Assembly (NCBI GenBank): GCA_902592445.1
Contig: CACJEN010000007.1
Location: 1-51,408 of the forward strand
From: an uncultured Pelagibacteraceae bacterium
GTDB lineage: Bacteria > Pseudomonadota > Alphaproteobacteria > Pelagibacterales > Pelagibacteraceae
DNA: 51,408 nt
Direction of reading: 5' to 3'
In this document: positions 37,024-45,744 of the stretch, in pieces
How the letters are laid out: every line of letters begins with the position of its first letter
Numbering within the stretch: the stretch's first letter is position 1
Made by a program: the position numbers and the translations under genes
The notes under the pieces: generated by a model
What the model was told of the DNA's origin: nothing
The model's input: only the letters and a program-made list of their open reading frames with translations
The model's database searches: none

Positions 37024-38034
37024 ATGTTAAGAAAATTATCTTTAATTTTCACTTCAGTAATTTTAACTTTTTCTTTAATCGGATCTGCTGTAGCAGTAAC
37101 TCTTAAAGCTAGCCACCAATGGCCTGGTACACAGAGAGCAGATGGTTCATACGATCCTAGACATGAAATGGTTCAAATTATTGCAGATGAAGTTAAAAAA
37201 GCTAATGTTGATTTAGATATAAGAATTTATCCTGCTAAATCACTTTATAAACCAAAAGAGCAATGGAAGCCTATGACAACTGGCCAGTTAGATATTTCAG
37301 CTTTCCCTTTAGCATATGCGTCTAAATTCCATCCAGAATTCGATGCAACGCTAATGCCAGGAACTGTAAAAAATCATGACCACGCATTAAGATTTAATAA
37401 AGGTCCAATGATGACCGAAATTAAAAAAATAATTAATGACGCTGGGGTAGTGGTTCTTTCAGATGCATGGTTAGGTGGTGGATTTGCTTCTAAAACCAAA
37501 TGTATTAAAAACCCAAGTGATGCAAAAGGACAGGTAATGAGAGCTGCAGGAAAAGCATTTAACCAAATGTTAGAAGCTGCAGGTGCAGGTATTCAGAGTA
37601 TGCCATCATCAGAAATTTACACAGGTCTTCAAACCGGTGTGCTAACTGGTGCTAACACAAGTTCAGGAAGTTTTGTAAGTTATAAAATTTATGAACAGGT
37701 CTCATGCGCAACTCCTCCAGGAAAATTTGGTCTATGGTTTATGTATGAACCAATTTTGATGTCGAAGAAAAGTTTTGATGCACTAAATTCAAAACAACAA
37801 GACGCTCTTATGAAAGCTGGTAAAGTTGCTGAAAAATATATGACTGCACAAGTTGAAAATTTAGATAAAAAATTTGAAGATGCTTATAAGGCAGCTGGTG
37901 TTAAGTTAGTATATATGGATGAAAAAGATCATGCAGCATGGGTAGAGATTGCGAAACAATCTTCTCATAAAGCATTTGCTGAGAAAGTTCCAGGTGGTGA
38001 TAAGTTAATGGAAATGGCTTTAGCAGTTAAATAA
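37024..38034 (+). CDS. dctP: TRAP transporter substrate-binding protein (DctP family)
   Basis: This 336-residue protein has a signal peptide (hydrophobic core to about residue 22, then S-A-V-A) and a DctP-type TRAP binding domain. It captures a substrate in the periplasm for the DctQM permease. Family features include KASHQWPG after the signal, E-I-Y-T-G-L-Q-T-G-V in the middle and an arginine in Q-V-M-R-A-A-G at about 180, where TRAP proteins bind the carboxylate of the ligand. An organic acid is therefore likely, though not proven. It has a strong Shine-Dalgarno site and is separated from dctQ by a terminator-like hairpin. Confidence 0.93.
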   Translation: MLRKLSLIFTSVILTFSLIGSAVAVTLKASHQWPGTQRADGSYDPRHEMVQIIADEVKKANVDLDIRIYPAKSLYKPKEQWKPMTTGQLDISAFPLAYASKFHPEFDATLMPGTVKNHDHALRFNKGPMMTEIKKIINDAGVVVLSDAWLGGGFASKTKCIKNPSDAKGQVMRAAGKAFNQMLEAAGAGIQSMPSSEIYTGLQTGVLTGANTSSGSFVSYKIYEQVSCATPPGKFGLWFMYEPILMSKKSFDALNSKQQDALMKAGKVAEKYMTAQVENLDKKFEDAYKAAGVKLVYMDEKDHAAWVEIAKQSSHKAFAEKVPGGDKLMEMALAVK

Positions 38035-38048
38035 ACTGGTATATAAAG

Positions 38049-38085
38049 AACCCCTATTTATTGGATATAAGTAGGGGTTTTTTTT
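38049..38085 (+). terminator. Intrinsic terminator/attenuator between dctP and dctQ
   Basis: AACCCCTATTTAT (38049-38061) pairs with ATAAGTAGGGGTT (38067-38079) to give a 13-base stem with one G-T wobble and a five-base loop. A run of eight T follows (38078-38085). This is the clearest rho-independent terminator in the window. The dctQ start codon follows the last T directly. Its role is probably to make more dctP than dctQM mRNA, with partial read-through. Confidence 0.88.
38073..38077 (+). promoter_or_regulatory. dctQ ribosome binding site inside the terminator stem
   Basis: AGGGG lies 8 bases before the dctQ ATG and is the only Shine-Dalgarno-like sequence there. It is part of the 3' arm of the dctP-dctQ hairpin, so in read-through mRNA the folded stem would hide it. 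Confidence 0.6.
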
Positions 38086-38580
38086 ATGAAAAATAAATAT
38101 TTAAAATTCTGCGATCACATTGCCAAAGCATGTGGAGCCTTTGCTGTAATAGCTTTACTTTTATCAATTCTTGTTATTGTAGAACTAGTTTTTGAAAGAT
38201 ATTTCTTCCAAAGAGCTATTACTTGGCAAACCGAGTTAGTTACTATGCTTTTAGTAGCATCTACATTTATTGGAAGCGCTTATGTATTAAGTGAAAAAGC
38301 GCATGTGAGTATGGAGTGGATTTATGATTTTTTATCAAAGAAAAATATTTTAAGACTCAAAATTTTTACATCTTTAGTAAGTTTATTATTTTTTTTAATT
38401 TTATTTTATTTTGGATTTTTAATGGTAGAGGAAGCTTTTACAAAAAATTATTCTACAGGAACTGTATGGGATCCACCTCTTTGGATCCCTTATTCCTCAA
38501 TGATGATAGGTGCTGCGTTGATGATCTTGCAATATATTGCAGAAATAATAAAACTTAACGACGAACAGGATAGTAATTAA
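38086..38580 (+). CDS. dctQ: TRAP transporter small permease (DctQ family)
   Basis: This 164-residue protein has four hydrophobic helices (about 13-35, 48-68, 88-110 and 128-150), the DctQ pattern. It forms the membrane complex with DctM. T-W-Q-T-E-L-V near residue 46 matches the conserved W-Q-E region of the family. The start codon immediately follows the T-run of a terminator hairpin. It overlaps dctM by one base (TAATG). Confidence 0.9.
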   Translation: MKNKYLKFCDHIAKACGAFAVIALLLSILVIVELVFERYFFQRAITWQTELVTMLLVASTFIGSAYVLSEKAHVSMEWIYDFLSKKNILRLKIFTSLVSLLFFLILFYFGFLMVEEAFTKNYSTGTVWDPPLWIPYSSMMIGAALMILQYIAEIIKLNDEQDSN

Positions 38581-39911
38581 TGGACCCTTTATTAATTGCA
38601 GTGATAGTTGCTGTTTTTACGCTTATCGTTTTATTTTCTGGAATACCTATAGCTTTTGGTTTGAGCTTCGTATCGATTGCTCTATTAGTTGCTTTTGAAG
38701 GTTTTCAAATGTTAGATGTATTTGCTGAGACCTTTTATGCAGGTCTGAATTCTTTTGTGCTTCTTTCAATTCCAATGTTTATTTTAATGGGAATGGCTGT
38801 AGCCAATTCACCAGCGGGAAAAGATTTATATACAGGGTTGGACAGATGGCTTTGGCGAGTACCTGGTGGCTTAGTCATTTCAAATATTGGTGCTTGTTCA
38901 ATTTTTGCAGCTTTAAGCGGTTCAAGTCCAGCAACGTGTGCCGCAATAGGTACTATGGGGATCCCAGAAATGAGAAAAAGGGGATATTCTGATCAAATTG
39001 CAACTGGAACAATTGCTGCTGGTGGAACTCTTGGTGTTTTAATTCCTCCAAGTATAGTTTTAATTGTTTATGGAATTGCAACAGGAACTTCGATAGGTAG
39101 ACTATTTCTTTGTGGGTTAGTCCCAGGTTTTATGCTCGCAGGTATGTTTGCTATCTGGGCACTTATACATAGTTATTTTATAGATAAAGACTCAGCAAAA
39201 GCTTTAAGTAATCGTAAAAGACCTACATTGAAAGAAAAGCTCGAAGTATTACCTAGGATTCTGCCATTTTTAGCAATTATAGCTGGCGTTCTTTATGTGT
39301 TGTACGGTGGCGTTGCAACACCATCCGAGGCATCAGGTGTAGGGGCATTTTTAGTTTTTGTATTAATTGCAGTAGTTTACAAAATTTATCAGCCAAAAAA
39401 AATATGGAACATTGTTAAAGTTTCCATGAAAGAAAGTGTAATGATAATGTTTATCATTGCAGCTTCATATCTTTTTGCATTTACACTTTCACAATTGTAC
39501 GTAACTCAGTCTTTGGCTCAAAGCATGGTAGATATAAGCTCAAACAAATGGGTTGTGTTTATATTAATAAATATTTTTCTTTTAATAGCTGGTTTCTTCT
39601 TGCCACCTGTAGCTGTAATCGTAATGACTTCTGCTATATTATTACCTGTAATTACTACTTTAGGTTTTGATCCTTATTGGTTTGCAATTGTATTTACAAT
39701 AAACATGGAAATAGGATTAATAACCCCACCCGTTGGATTAAATCTTTATATTATAAAAGGAATTACCCCAGATGTTAGTTTGTCAGAAATTTTAAAAGGC
39801 TCTATACCGTTTATGATTATAATGGCTTTAGCCATATTAATTTTGTGTATTTTTCCCGAAATCGTGACATGGCTACCTGATAAAATAATGGGTAAACCTC
39901 TTGGATACTAG
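38580..39911 (+). CDS. dctM: TRAP transporter large permease (DctM family)
   Basis: This 443-residue protein has about 12 membrane helices and belongs to the DctM family, the sodium-coupled transport subunit. Conserved segments are L-S-I-P-M-F-I-L-M-G, ALSGSSPATCAAIGTMGIPE at about 113-132, GGTLGVLIPPSI and the C-terminal EIGLITPPVGLNLYIIKG. Its end overlaps the dusA reading frame by 11 bases if dusA uses its TTG start. Confidence 0.95.
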   Translation: MDPLLIAVIVAVFTLIVLFSGIPIAFGLSFVSIALLVAFEGFQMLDVFAETFYAGLNSFVLLSIPMFILMGMAVANSPAGKDLYTGLDRWLWRVPGGLVISNIGACSIFAALSGSSPATCAAIGTMGIPEMRKRGYSDQIATGTIAAGGTLGVLIPPSIVLIVYGIATGTSIGRLFLCGLVPGFMLAGMFAIWALIHSYFIDKDSAKALSNRKRPTLKEKLEVLPRILPFLAIIAGVLYVLYGGVATPSEASGVGAFLVFVLIAVVYKIYQPKKIWNIVKVSMKESVMIMFIIAASYLFAFTLSQLYVTQSLAQSMVDISSNKWVVFILINIFLLIAGFFLPPVAVIVMTSAILLPVITTLGFDPYWFAIVFTINMEIGLITPPVGLNLYIIKGITPDVSLSEILKGSIPFMIIMALAILILCIFPEIVTWLPDKIMGKPLGY

Positions 39912-40905
39912 AAATAAAATAAATCGAAAAATTTCAGTTGCACCAATGATGGATTGCACTGATAGACACGATCGTTTCTTTTTGAGATTAATCAGCAAGA
40001 ATGTGATGCTTTATAGCGAAATGGTAGCAACTAAATCTGCAATTCACGGAGACAGAAATAAAATTTTATCATTTAGTCCAGAGGAGAAGCCACTTGCGTT
40101 ACAAGTTGGTGGTTCAAATAAAGAGGAATTATCAGAAGTTGCAAAAATAGCTGAAGATATGGGTTATGACGAAATTAATATAAACTTAGGTTGCCCAAGC
40201 AAAAAGGTTCAAAAAAATAAATTTGGAGCGTGCTTAATGAAAGAACCTGAGCTTGTTGCAGAATGTATAAATTCAATGGTTAATTCATGCAAAATACCTG
40301 TAACTGCAAAAACTAGAATTGGTTTTGATGATATTGAAAGTTTTGAATATTTGAACAATTTTATAAACAAAATGCACAATGCAGGCACAAAAACATTTAT
40401 TTTGCATGCAAGAAAGGCGATGCTTACTGGATTATCACCAAAACAAAATTTAAACATACCTAAACTCAACTACAACATGGTTTATGAAATAAAAAAAGAA
40501 AATCCAAGTTTAGAAATTATAATAAATGGTGGTATTTCCAAAATTGAAGAAATCAAAAACCATCTTTCTAAATGTGATGGAGTTATGATTGGAAGATCAA
40601 TTTATCAAAATCCTTATTCATTAGTTGATATAGAAAAAAACATATTCAATACAGAAATTATTCCAACAAGAGAACAAGTTGTAGAGAAACTTTTAGATTA
40701 TGTTGATAAGGAGGTAAAGTTAGGGACCAAAGTAAATCATATCATGAGGCATACAGTTGGTTTATATCATGGCCAAGCTGGCTCTAAAAATTGGAAAAGA
40801 TATTTGAGTGATAATATGATGGCTCGAGACTCTGATTTTCAAAAAGCAAAACACATTATGAGTATTGTTCAAAATAATGAAAAAGCAATTCAAGCTAACA
40901 CATAA
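39901..40905 (+). CDS. dusA: tRNA-dihydrouridine(20/20a) synthase
   Basis: This 334-residue flavoenzyme reduces uridines of the tRNA D-loop. SVAPMMDCTDRHDRFFLRL, GGSNKEEL, EININLGCPSKKVQ (catalytic cysteine), FGACLMKEP, HARKAMLTGLSP and NGGISKIEE are DusA rather than DusB or DusC features. The start is uncertain. The TTG at 39901 is the best choice, because the first ATG lies inside the conserved N-terminal motif. It overlaps dctM and, by one base, the TauE/SafE gene. Its location in a transport cluster is probably incidental. Confidence 0.93.
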   Translation: MDTRNKINRKISVAPMMDCTDRHDRFFLRLISKNVMLYSEMVATKSAIHGDRNKILSFSPEEKPLALQVGGSNKEELSEVAKIAEDMGYDEININLGCPSKKVQKNKFGACLMKEPELVAECINSMVNSCKIPVTAKTRIGFDDIESFEYLNNFINKMHNAGTKTFILHARKAMLTGLSPKQNLNIPKLNYNMVYEIKKENPSLEIIINGGISKIEEIKNHLSKCDGVMIGRSIYQNPYSLVDIEKNIFNTEIIPTREQVVEKLLDYVDKEVKLGTKVNHIMRHTVGLYHGQAGSKNWKRYLSDNMMARDSDFQKAKHIMSIVQNNEKAIQANT

Positions 40906-41741
40906 TGGATGTTTTAAATTTTGGTGAAATTGTAAATTTATTACTGGTATTATCTATAGCTGCATCTGTTGCAGGCTTTATGGCAGGTTTATTAGGTGTT
41001 GGTGGTGGCATAATAATGGTGCCTGCTTTATATTATGCATTTACTGTCTTAGACTTTGATATTGCAACCAGAATGCATATTTCTGTTGGAACATCTCTAG
41101 CTATAATAGTTCCTACTTCAATAATATCAGCCAAAACCCACATGGAACACAAAGCTGTTGACGTAAATTTAGTAAAGTCTTTTGGAATTTTTATAGTTCT
41201 TGGTGTAATTGGAGGAACTTTTTTAGCAATTAATTTAAGAACATCTGATTTTATTTTATTTTTCTCTATAATGGCATTTATAGTTGGATTATTTTTTATA
41301 TTTTTTAGAGATAAATTTTTAGAAAATCCAAAAAAAATAAAAGACTCAATTAAAAATATTTCAGGAGTAGCAGTTGGTTTTATTTCAGTTTTGTTAGGTA
41401 TAGGCGGTGGATCCTTAATGGTGCCATTTATGAGAACTTTTGGATATGATATTAGAAAATCAATTGGAACAGCTTCAGCAATTGGTATTTTGATTGCAAT
41501 TAGCGGGACAATTACAATGATAACAGGAGGAGAAATTATAAATAATATAAGTACTCCTTACACTATTGGTTACATAAATTTATTTGGATTTATTGTTTTT
41601 GTGCCTGTGACGATGTTAATGGCAAGAATAGGAGCAAAAGCAGTATATAAAATAGATAAGAAGTTATTAAGTAAAATTTTTGGATCTTTTCTAATTATTG
41701 TATCTATAAGATCTTTTATTGAATATTTAAAAATAAGTTAA
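40905..41741 (+). CDS. TauE/SafE family membrane permease
   Basis: This 278-residue protein has about eight hydrophobic segments in two similar halves, each opening with a glycine-rich motif: LLGVGGGIIMVPAL and LLGIGGGSLMVPFM. That duplication is typical of the TauE/SafE (DUF81) family, proposed to export sulfite, sulfoacetate or other organic anions. The specific substrate is unknown. It overlaps dusA by one base and is followed by the malonyl-CoA decarboxylase gene after 21 bases. Confidence 0.88.
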   Translation: MDVLNFGEIVNLLLVLSIAASVAGFMAGLLGVGGGIIMVPALYYAFTVLDFDIATRMHISVGTSLAIIVPTSIISAKTHMEHKAVDVNLVKSFGIFIVLGVIGGTFLAINLRTSDFILFFSIMAFIVGLFFIFFRDKFLENPKKIKDSIKNISGVAVGFISVLLGIGGGSLMVPFMRTFGYDIRKSIGTASAIGILIAISGTITMITGGEIINNISTPYTIGYINLFGFIVFVPVTMLMARIGAKAVYKIDKKLLSKIFGSFLIIVSIRSFIEYLKIS

Positions 41742-41762
41742 AAAATAGTAAATCATTTAAAT

Positions 41763-43070
41763 ATGTTTAATTTAAAGGAAATAATTTCGTCAATAGCTGA
41801 TGTTGGACAAAAATTATTTAAAAAAAAAGAGCTTAAAAAAAATGATCTTGATACAATCCTTTCACTTTGTGGTGATTTATTGTCTACAAAGGGTGCTGCA
41901 TTTGGTATTACAGTAGCGAGAGATATTACAGACTTATACTCTAGTCTTTCAATTGAAAACAAACTTCTATTTTTTAAAAAGATAAATGAAAAGTATAAAC
42001 CCAGCCACACAGAAGTTTCCAAAGCAATTGAAGAATATCAAAGAACGCAAAATGACAAAAATTTATATAACTTATCTATTACATCCGAGGGAAAGAGAAG
42101 AGAATTATTTAAAAGAATAAATATGTCTCCAAATGGAATATCAACAATTGTTTCTTTAAGAGAAGATTTGTTGAAAATTATATATAAAAATAAAGATCTA
42201 ATTCCTTTAGATGATGATTTGAGAGAATTATTTAAGTCATGGTTTAATCCAGGGTTTTTAAAACTTGAAAAAATTACCTGGGATACAAAAGCTGCGGTAT
42301 TAGAAAAAATAATGAAATATGAAAGAGTTCATGAGATTAAAGATATGGATGAACTAAAACGAAGATTAGGAGAAGACAGAAGATTTTTTGCATATTTCCA
42401 TCCGGCTCTAGAAGATGAGCCGATTATTTTTGTTCAAGTTGCTTTAACTAATGGATTAGGGAAATCAATTCAGGAAATAACAAAACCTAGAACTGATGGT
42501 GATAAAAATTATGATACTGCAACATTTTACTCGATAAGCAATTGCCAAGATGGATTATCAAGAGTAACTTTAGGAAATTTTTTAATTAAAAGAGTTGTCT
42601 TTGAAATACAAGAAGAACTTCCAAATATAAAGAATTTTGGAACATTATCACCAATACCAGGTTTTAGAGATTGGTTTGTTAACTTGGATGAAAAATTGGT
42701 AAAAAATATTTTAGGAAATATTCCTTTAGAAAATATATCTTTTTTAAAATCTTCTAGTTTAAAAATAGGCGACACGAGAATAATATCAAATAAGAATGCT
42801 ATATATAAATTGGTTGCTCATTATTTAATGAATGAGAAAAACTCAAAACAATTGCCTATCAACGATGTTTGTAGATTTCATCTTGGAAATGGAGCAATAA
42901 TCGACGATATAGTAATTAATGCAAATATATCAGAAGTAGGTTTTAAACGATCATTTGGTGTTATGGTGAATTATTTATATGAACTTAAAAATATTGAAAA
43001 AAATCATGAGGAATATATTAACAAAAAAACAACTATAATATCAAATAAAGTGAAAAAACTAATTCAATAA
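41763..43070 (+). CDS. Malonyl-CoA decarboxylase
   Basis: This 435-residue protein matches malonyl-CoA decarboxylase (MatA/MCD family), which converts malonyl-CoA to acetyl-CoA and CO2. The GNAT-like catalytic domain has FAYFHPALEDEPIIFVQVAL at about 209-228, ATFYSISNCQDGL at 253-265 (catalytic serine region) and RFHLGNGA at 371-378 (catalytic histidine region). The N-terminal helical domain is also present, and the length is normal for bacterial enzymes. No malonyl-CoA synthetase (matB) is adjacent, but a TRAP transporter and a CoA-transferase are nearby. Confidence 0.93.
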   Translation: MFNLKEIISSIADVGQKLFKKKELKKNDLDTILSLCGDLLSTKGAAFGITVARDITDLYSSLSIENKLLFFKKINEKYKPSHTEVSKAIEEYQRTQNDKNLYNLSITSEGKRRELFKRINMSPNGISTIVSLREDLLKIIYKNKDLIPLDDDLRELFKSWFNPGFLKLEKITWDTKAAVLEKIMKYERVHEIKDMDELKRRLGEDRRFFAYFHPALEDEPIIFVQVALTNGLGKSIQEITKPRTDGDKNYDTATFYSISNCQDGLSRVTLGNFLIKRVVFEIQEELPNIKNFGTLSPIPGFRDWFVNLDEKLVKNILGNIPLENISFLKSSSLKIGDTRIISNKNAIYKLVAHYLMNEKNSKQLPINDVCRFHLGNGAIIDDIVINANISEVGFKRSFGVMVNYLYELKNIEKNHEEYINKKTTIISNKVKKLIQ

Positions 43071-43078
43071 ATTTAAAA

Positions 43079-43387
43079 ATGTTAGATAAATTAAAAAAAA
43101 ACTATTACTTACTTATAATCACTTTTTTATTTATATATTTTTTCTTAAATCTACTAGATGGTAATAGAGGTTTAATTTCTAACTTAGAAAAAAAAAAGAT
43201 CTATAAAGATTTAAAATTAAAAGAGAGTAATTTAATTGGAAAAATTGAAGATCTTGAGCAAAAAAATTCCTTATTAACTGATAATTTAGATTTAGATTTT
43301 ATAGAAATTTTAATAAGAGAAAAATTTTTGTTTGGAAAACCTGGTGAGACTACCTATATAATTAAAAAAGATGGAAAACAAAATTAG
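43079..43387 (+). CDS. ftsB: FtsB/DivIC family cell division protein
   Basis: This 102-residue protein has a short cytoplasmic start, one membrane helix (about 9-28), a coiled coil (about 35-72) and a C-terminal [13 protein letters not shown] segment, the FtsB/DivIC pattern. FtsB joins FtsL and FtsQ at the septum. In alphaproteobacteria it usually lies between eno and pdhA. Here both of those are absent, and it overlaps lipA by 17 bases. Confidence 0.87.
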   Translation: MLDKLKKNYYLLIITFLFIYFFLNLLDGNRGLISNLEKKKIYKDLKLKESNLIGKIEDLEQKNSLLTDNLDLDFIEILIREKFLFGKPGETTYIIKKDGKQN

Positions 43388-44303
43388 ACCTAGACATCCT
43401 GAAAAGGTAAATAAACCAGCAAATCCAATAAAAAAGAAACCACATTGGATTAGATCTAAACTTTTGAACAGTAAAGAGTTTTTCTTAACTAAGACTGTAG
43501 TAAATAAAGATAATTTAGTAACTGTTTGTCAGGAAGCAAATTGTCCAAATATTACTGAATGTTGGAGTAAAAGACATGCAACACTAATGATAATGGGTGA
43601 TACATGTACAAGGGCTTGTGCCTTCTGTGATGTAAAAACAGGAAAGCCTGAAAAACTTGATCAATATGAACCTATTAAAATTGCTAACGCAGTAAAAAAA
43701 TTAAATTTAAAACACGTAGTCATCACCTCAGTTGATAGAGATGATCTTCCTGATGGCGGATCAAACCATTTTCATGATGTGATAATTGCAACTAGAAATA
43801 AAAATCCAAGCACCACAATCGAAGTTTTAACGCCTGATTTTTTAAGAAAAGGGGAGGCATACAAAAAAGTTTTAGAAGCGAACCCCGATGTTTTCAATCA
43901 TAATATAGAAACAGTTCCAAGTTTGTATTTAAAAGTAAGACCAGGAGCTAGATACTTTGGATCTTTGGAGCTTTTAAAAAATTCAAAAAAATTTAATAAA
44001 AACGTTTTTACCAAGTCAGGATTAATGGTTGGGTTTGGAGAAACAAAAGATGAAATCATTCAAGTAATGGATGATCTAAGGTCGGCAGAAGTAGATTTTT
44101 TAACAATTGGACAATACTTACAACCGTCTGTAAAACATTTTCCTTTGAATAGATATTATCACCCAGATGAATTTGATGAATTAGGAAGAATTGCTAAATC
44201 AAAAGGTTTCCTTCTAGTGACATCATCACCATTAACGAGATCATCATATCATGCCGATGATGATTTTGATAAACTAAGAAAAAATAGAAATATTTTCAAC
44301 TAA
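43371..44303 (+). CDS. lipA: Lipoyl synthase
   Basis: This 310-residue radical SAM enzyme inserts two sulfurs into octanoyl groups on lipoyl domains. The auxiliary cluster cysteines are C53, C58 and C64 ([14 protein letters not shown]). The radical SAM cluster cysteines are C79, C83 and C86 (TCTRACAFC). The C-terminal [11 protein letters not shown] carries the conserved R-S-S-Y. It overlaps ftsB by 17 bases and the RatA/COQ10 gene by one. Confidence 0.98.
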   Translation: MENKIRPRHPEKVNKPANPIKKKPHWIRSKLLNSKEFFLTKTVVNKDNLVTVCQEANCPNITECWSKRHATLMIMGDTCTRACAFCDVKTGKPEKLDQYEPIKIANAVKKLNLKHVVITSVDRDDLPDGGSNHFHDVIIATRNKNPSTTIEVLTPDFLRKGEAYKKVLEANPDVFNHNIETVPSLYLKVRPGARYFGSLELLKNSKKFNKNVFTKSGLMVGFGETKDEIIQVMDDLRSAEVDFLTIGQYLQPSVKHFPLNRYYHPDEFDELGRIAKSKGFLLVTSSPLTRSSYHADDDFDKLRKNRNIFN

Positions 44304-44740
44304 TGCCCAAAGCATCTGTAACGCGTTTAATTGAACGTGATAAAGTTAAGCTAATTAATTTTGTTTTAGATATTGAAAAATATCCAGAATTTATTCCATT
44401 CTGTATAGACTCAAAAGTATACGAAAAGAAAGAAGATGATGATATTGTAAATATTATTGCTGATTTAACAATTGGAAGAAAACCTTTTGTAGATACATAT
44501 AAAAGCAATGTTAAGTACATCAAGAACCAGGATCATATTCATGTAACCAATATAGATGGACCATTAAACTATTTAGAAAATAATTGGAAATTTGTTCAAA
44601 AAGATGATTTTACTGAAGTTATATTTGATGTGGATTTTGAAATAAAAAATAAGTTTTTAAATATTATTATGACTAAATCTTTCGAATTTGGGTTAAATAA
44701 GATTGCTGATGCTTTTCAAAAAAGAGCAGAAACAATATAA
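44303..44740 (+). CDS. RatA/COQ10-type START-domain protein
   Basis: This 145-residue protein has the polyketide-cyclase/START fold typical of the COQ10/RatA family, with an N-terminal F-V-L-D-I-E-K-Y-P-E-F-I-P-F-C segment. In mitochondria COQ10 binds ubiquinone. The E. coli homologue RatA was described as affecting ribosome association. In alphaproteobacteria it regularly follows lipA, as here. A lipid or quinone chaperone is the more likely role, but sequence cannot settle it. Confidence 0.88.
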   Translation: MPKASVTRLIERDKVKLINFVLDIEKYPEFIPFCIDSKVYEKKEDDDIVNIIADLTIGRKPFVDTYKSNVKYIKNQDHIHVTNIDGPLNYLENNWKFVQKDDFTEVIFDVDFEIKNKFLNIIMTKSFEFGLNKIADAFQKRAETI

Positions 44741-44782
44741 AATATATTATTTTAATAATGTTTTAAAATTGAAAAGTATCAA

Positions 44783-45241
44783 TTAAATTAAAGAATTAAC
44801 TAAGTATAAAGCTCTTTTAACTGTTGCTTTTTGAATATTATTTCTTTTTTTTTGTTTAAAAATATTTTTTGTTATAATTAACTTATTTAATTTTTTAACA
44901 CCTATATAAACTAGCCCTACCGGTTTAGTCTTAGTACCTCCTTTTGGTCCTGCTATTCCAGTTATTGATACATTTACATCAGCTTCAGAGATCTTAGATA
45001 AATTTTTGACCATAGCTTCACAACATTCTGGGCTAACAGCTCCGTATTTTTGAATTATCTTTTTATTTACCTTTAAAATACTGATTTTTGCCTTATTGGA
45101 GTAGGTAATTAGACCAAGATCAAATATTTTAGAAGCTCCACTAATAGAAGTAATTGCTTCAGCCAGCATGCCACCAGTGCATGATTCAGCAAACGATATT
45201 TTGAGTTTTTTCTTTTTGAGTTTATTAACTAAATCTTTCAT
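44783..45241 (-). CDS. pncC: Nicotinamide-nucleotide amidohydrolase (CinA C-terminal domain)
   Basis: This 152-residue stand-alone CinA C-terminal domain hydrolyses NMN to NaMN in pyridine nucleotide recycling. SFAESCTGGMLAEAITSISG and SITGIAGPKGGTKTKPVGLV are the conserved catalytic segments. I chose the ATG at 45241 (M-K-D-L-V-N-K). The frame is open further upstream, but only through the end of pgpA. It follows pgpA by two bases. A 42-base gap with only a weak AT hairpin separates it from the converging RatA/COQ10 gene. Confidence 0.93.
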   Translation of the reverse strand: MKDLVNKLKKKKLKISFAESCTGGMLAEAITSISGASKIFDLGLITYSNKAKISILKVNKKIIQKYGAVSPECCEAMVKNLSKISEADVNVSITGIAGPKGGTKTKPVGLVYIGVKKLNKLIITKNIFKQKKRNNIQKATVKRALYLVNSLI

Positions 45242-45243
45242 AA

Positions 45244-45744
45244 TTAAATTAAGCTTTTTAAAACCATAAAGCATATCAATACTAAAACAACATATAGACC
45301 AGCGCAAACATCGTCCATTATAACACCAAAACTGTTTTTGTGTTTTTTGTCGAAATAGCTTACTGGAAAAGGTTTTAATATATCAAAAAACCTAAATAGT
45401 ATAAAACACACTGTATAAATAATAACTGCTTGATCCATCGTTTTTTCTGTACCATGAGATATTTCATAAAGATAAATCGGAATTGCTTGACCAATAAATT
45501 CGTCAATAATTATTTCTCTTGGATCTTTATTTTCATTATTTTCCGTGTAATTTTTAATAGCTATAAATGAATAAGCAAAAGTAAATAGTAAAATTAGTAA
45601 AATTATATTTGATGAAAGATTCAAAACATGAAAGAAGATGAACAAAATTATTACAGTTGCTAGTGATCCAAACGTACCAGGAATAAAACCAATTCTTCCT
45701 AGTGAAAACATTGTAACAAAAAAGAAATTAAATTTTTTAATCAT
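45244..45744 (-). CDS. pgpA: Phosphatidylglycerophosphatase A
   Basis: This 166-residue membrane enzyme dephosphorylates phosphatidylglycerophosphate to phosphatidylglycerol. GFIPGTFGSLAT at about 18-29, D-E-F-I-G-Q, FRFFDILKPFP and GVIMDDVCAGLY are the family motifs. About four hydrophobic segments are visible. It overlaps ispDF by 8 bases. Confidence 0.95.
   Translation of the reverse strand: MIKKFNFFFVTMFSLGRIGFIPGTFGSLATVIILFIFFHVLNLSSNIILLILLFTFAYSFIAIKNYTENNENKDPREIIIDEFIGQAIPIYLYEISHGTEKTMDQAVIIYTVCFILFRFFDILKPFPVSYFDKKHKNSFGVIMDDVCAGLYVVLVLICFMVLKSLI

Noticed and set aside
31858..43070. Genomic island or mobile element
   Set aside because: No integrase, tRNA target, flanking repeat or insertion sequence is visible, and codon and base use look like the neighbours. 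The block is described only as an accessory-looking locus.
44741..44782. AT hairpin between the RatA/COQ10 gene and pncC as a bidirectional terminator
   Set aside because: ATTATT/AATAAT at 44746-44759 leaves a loop of only two bases unless shortened, and has no G or C. It is too weak to call.
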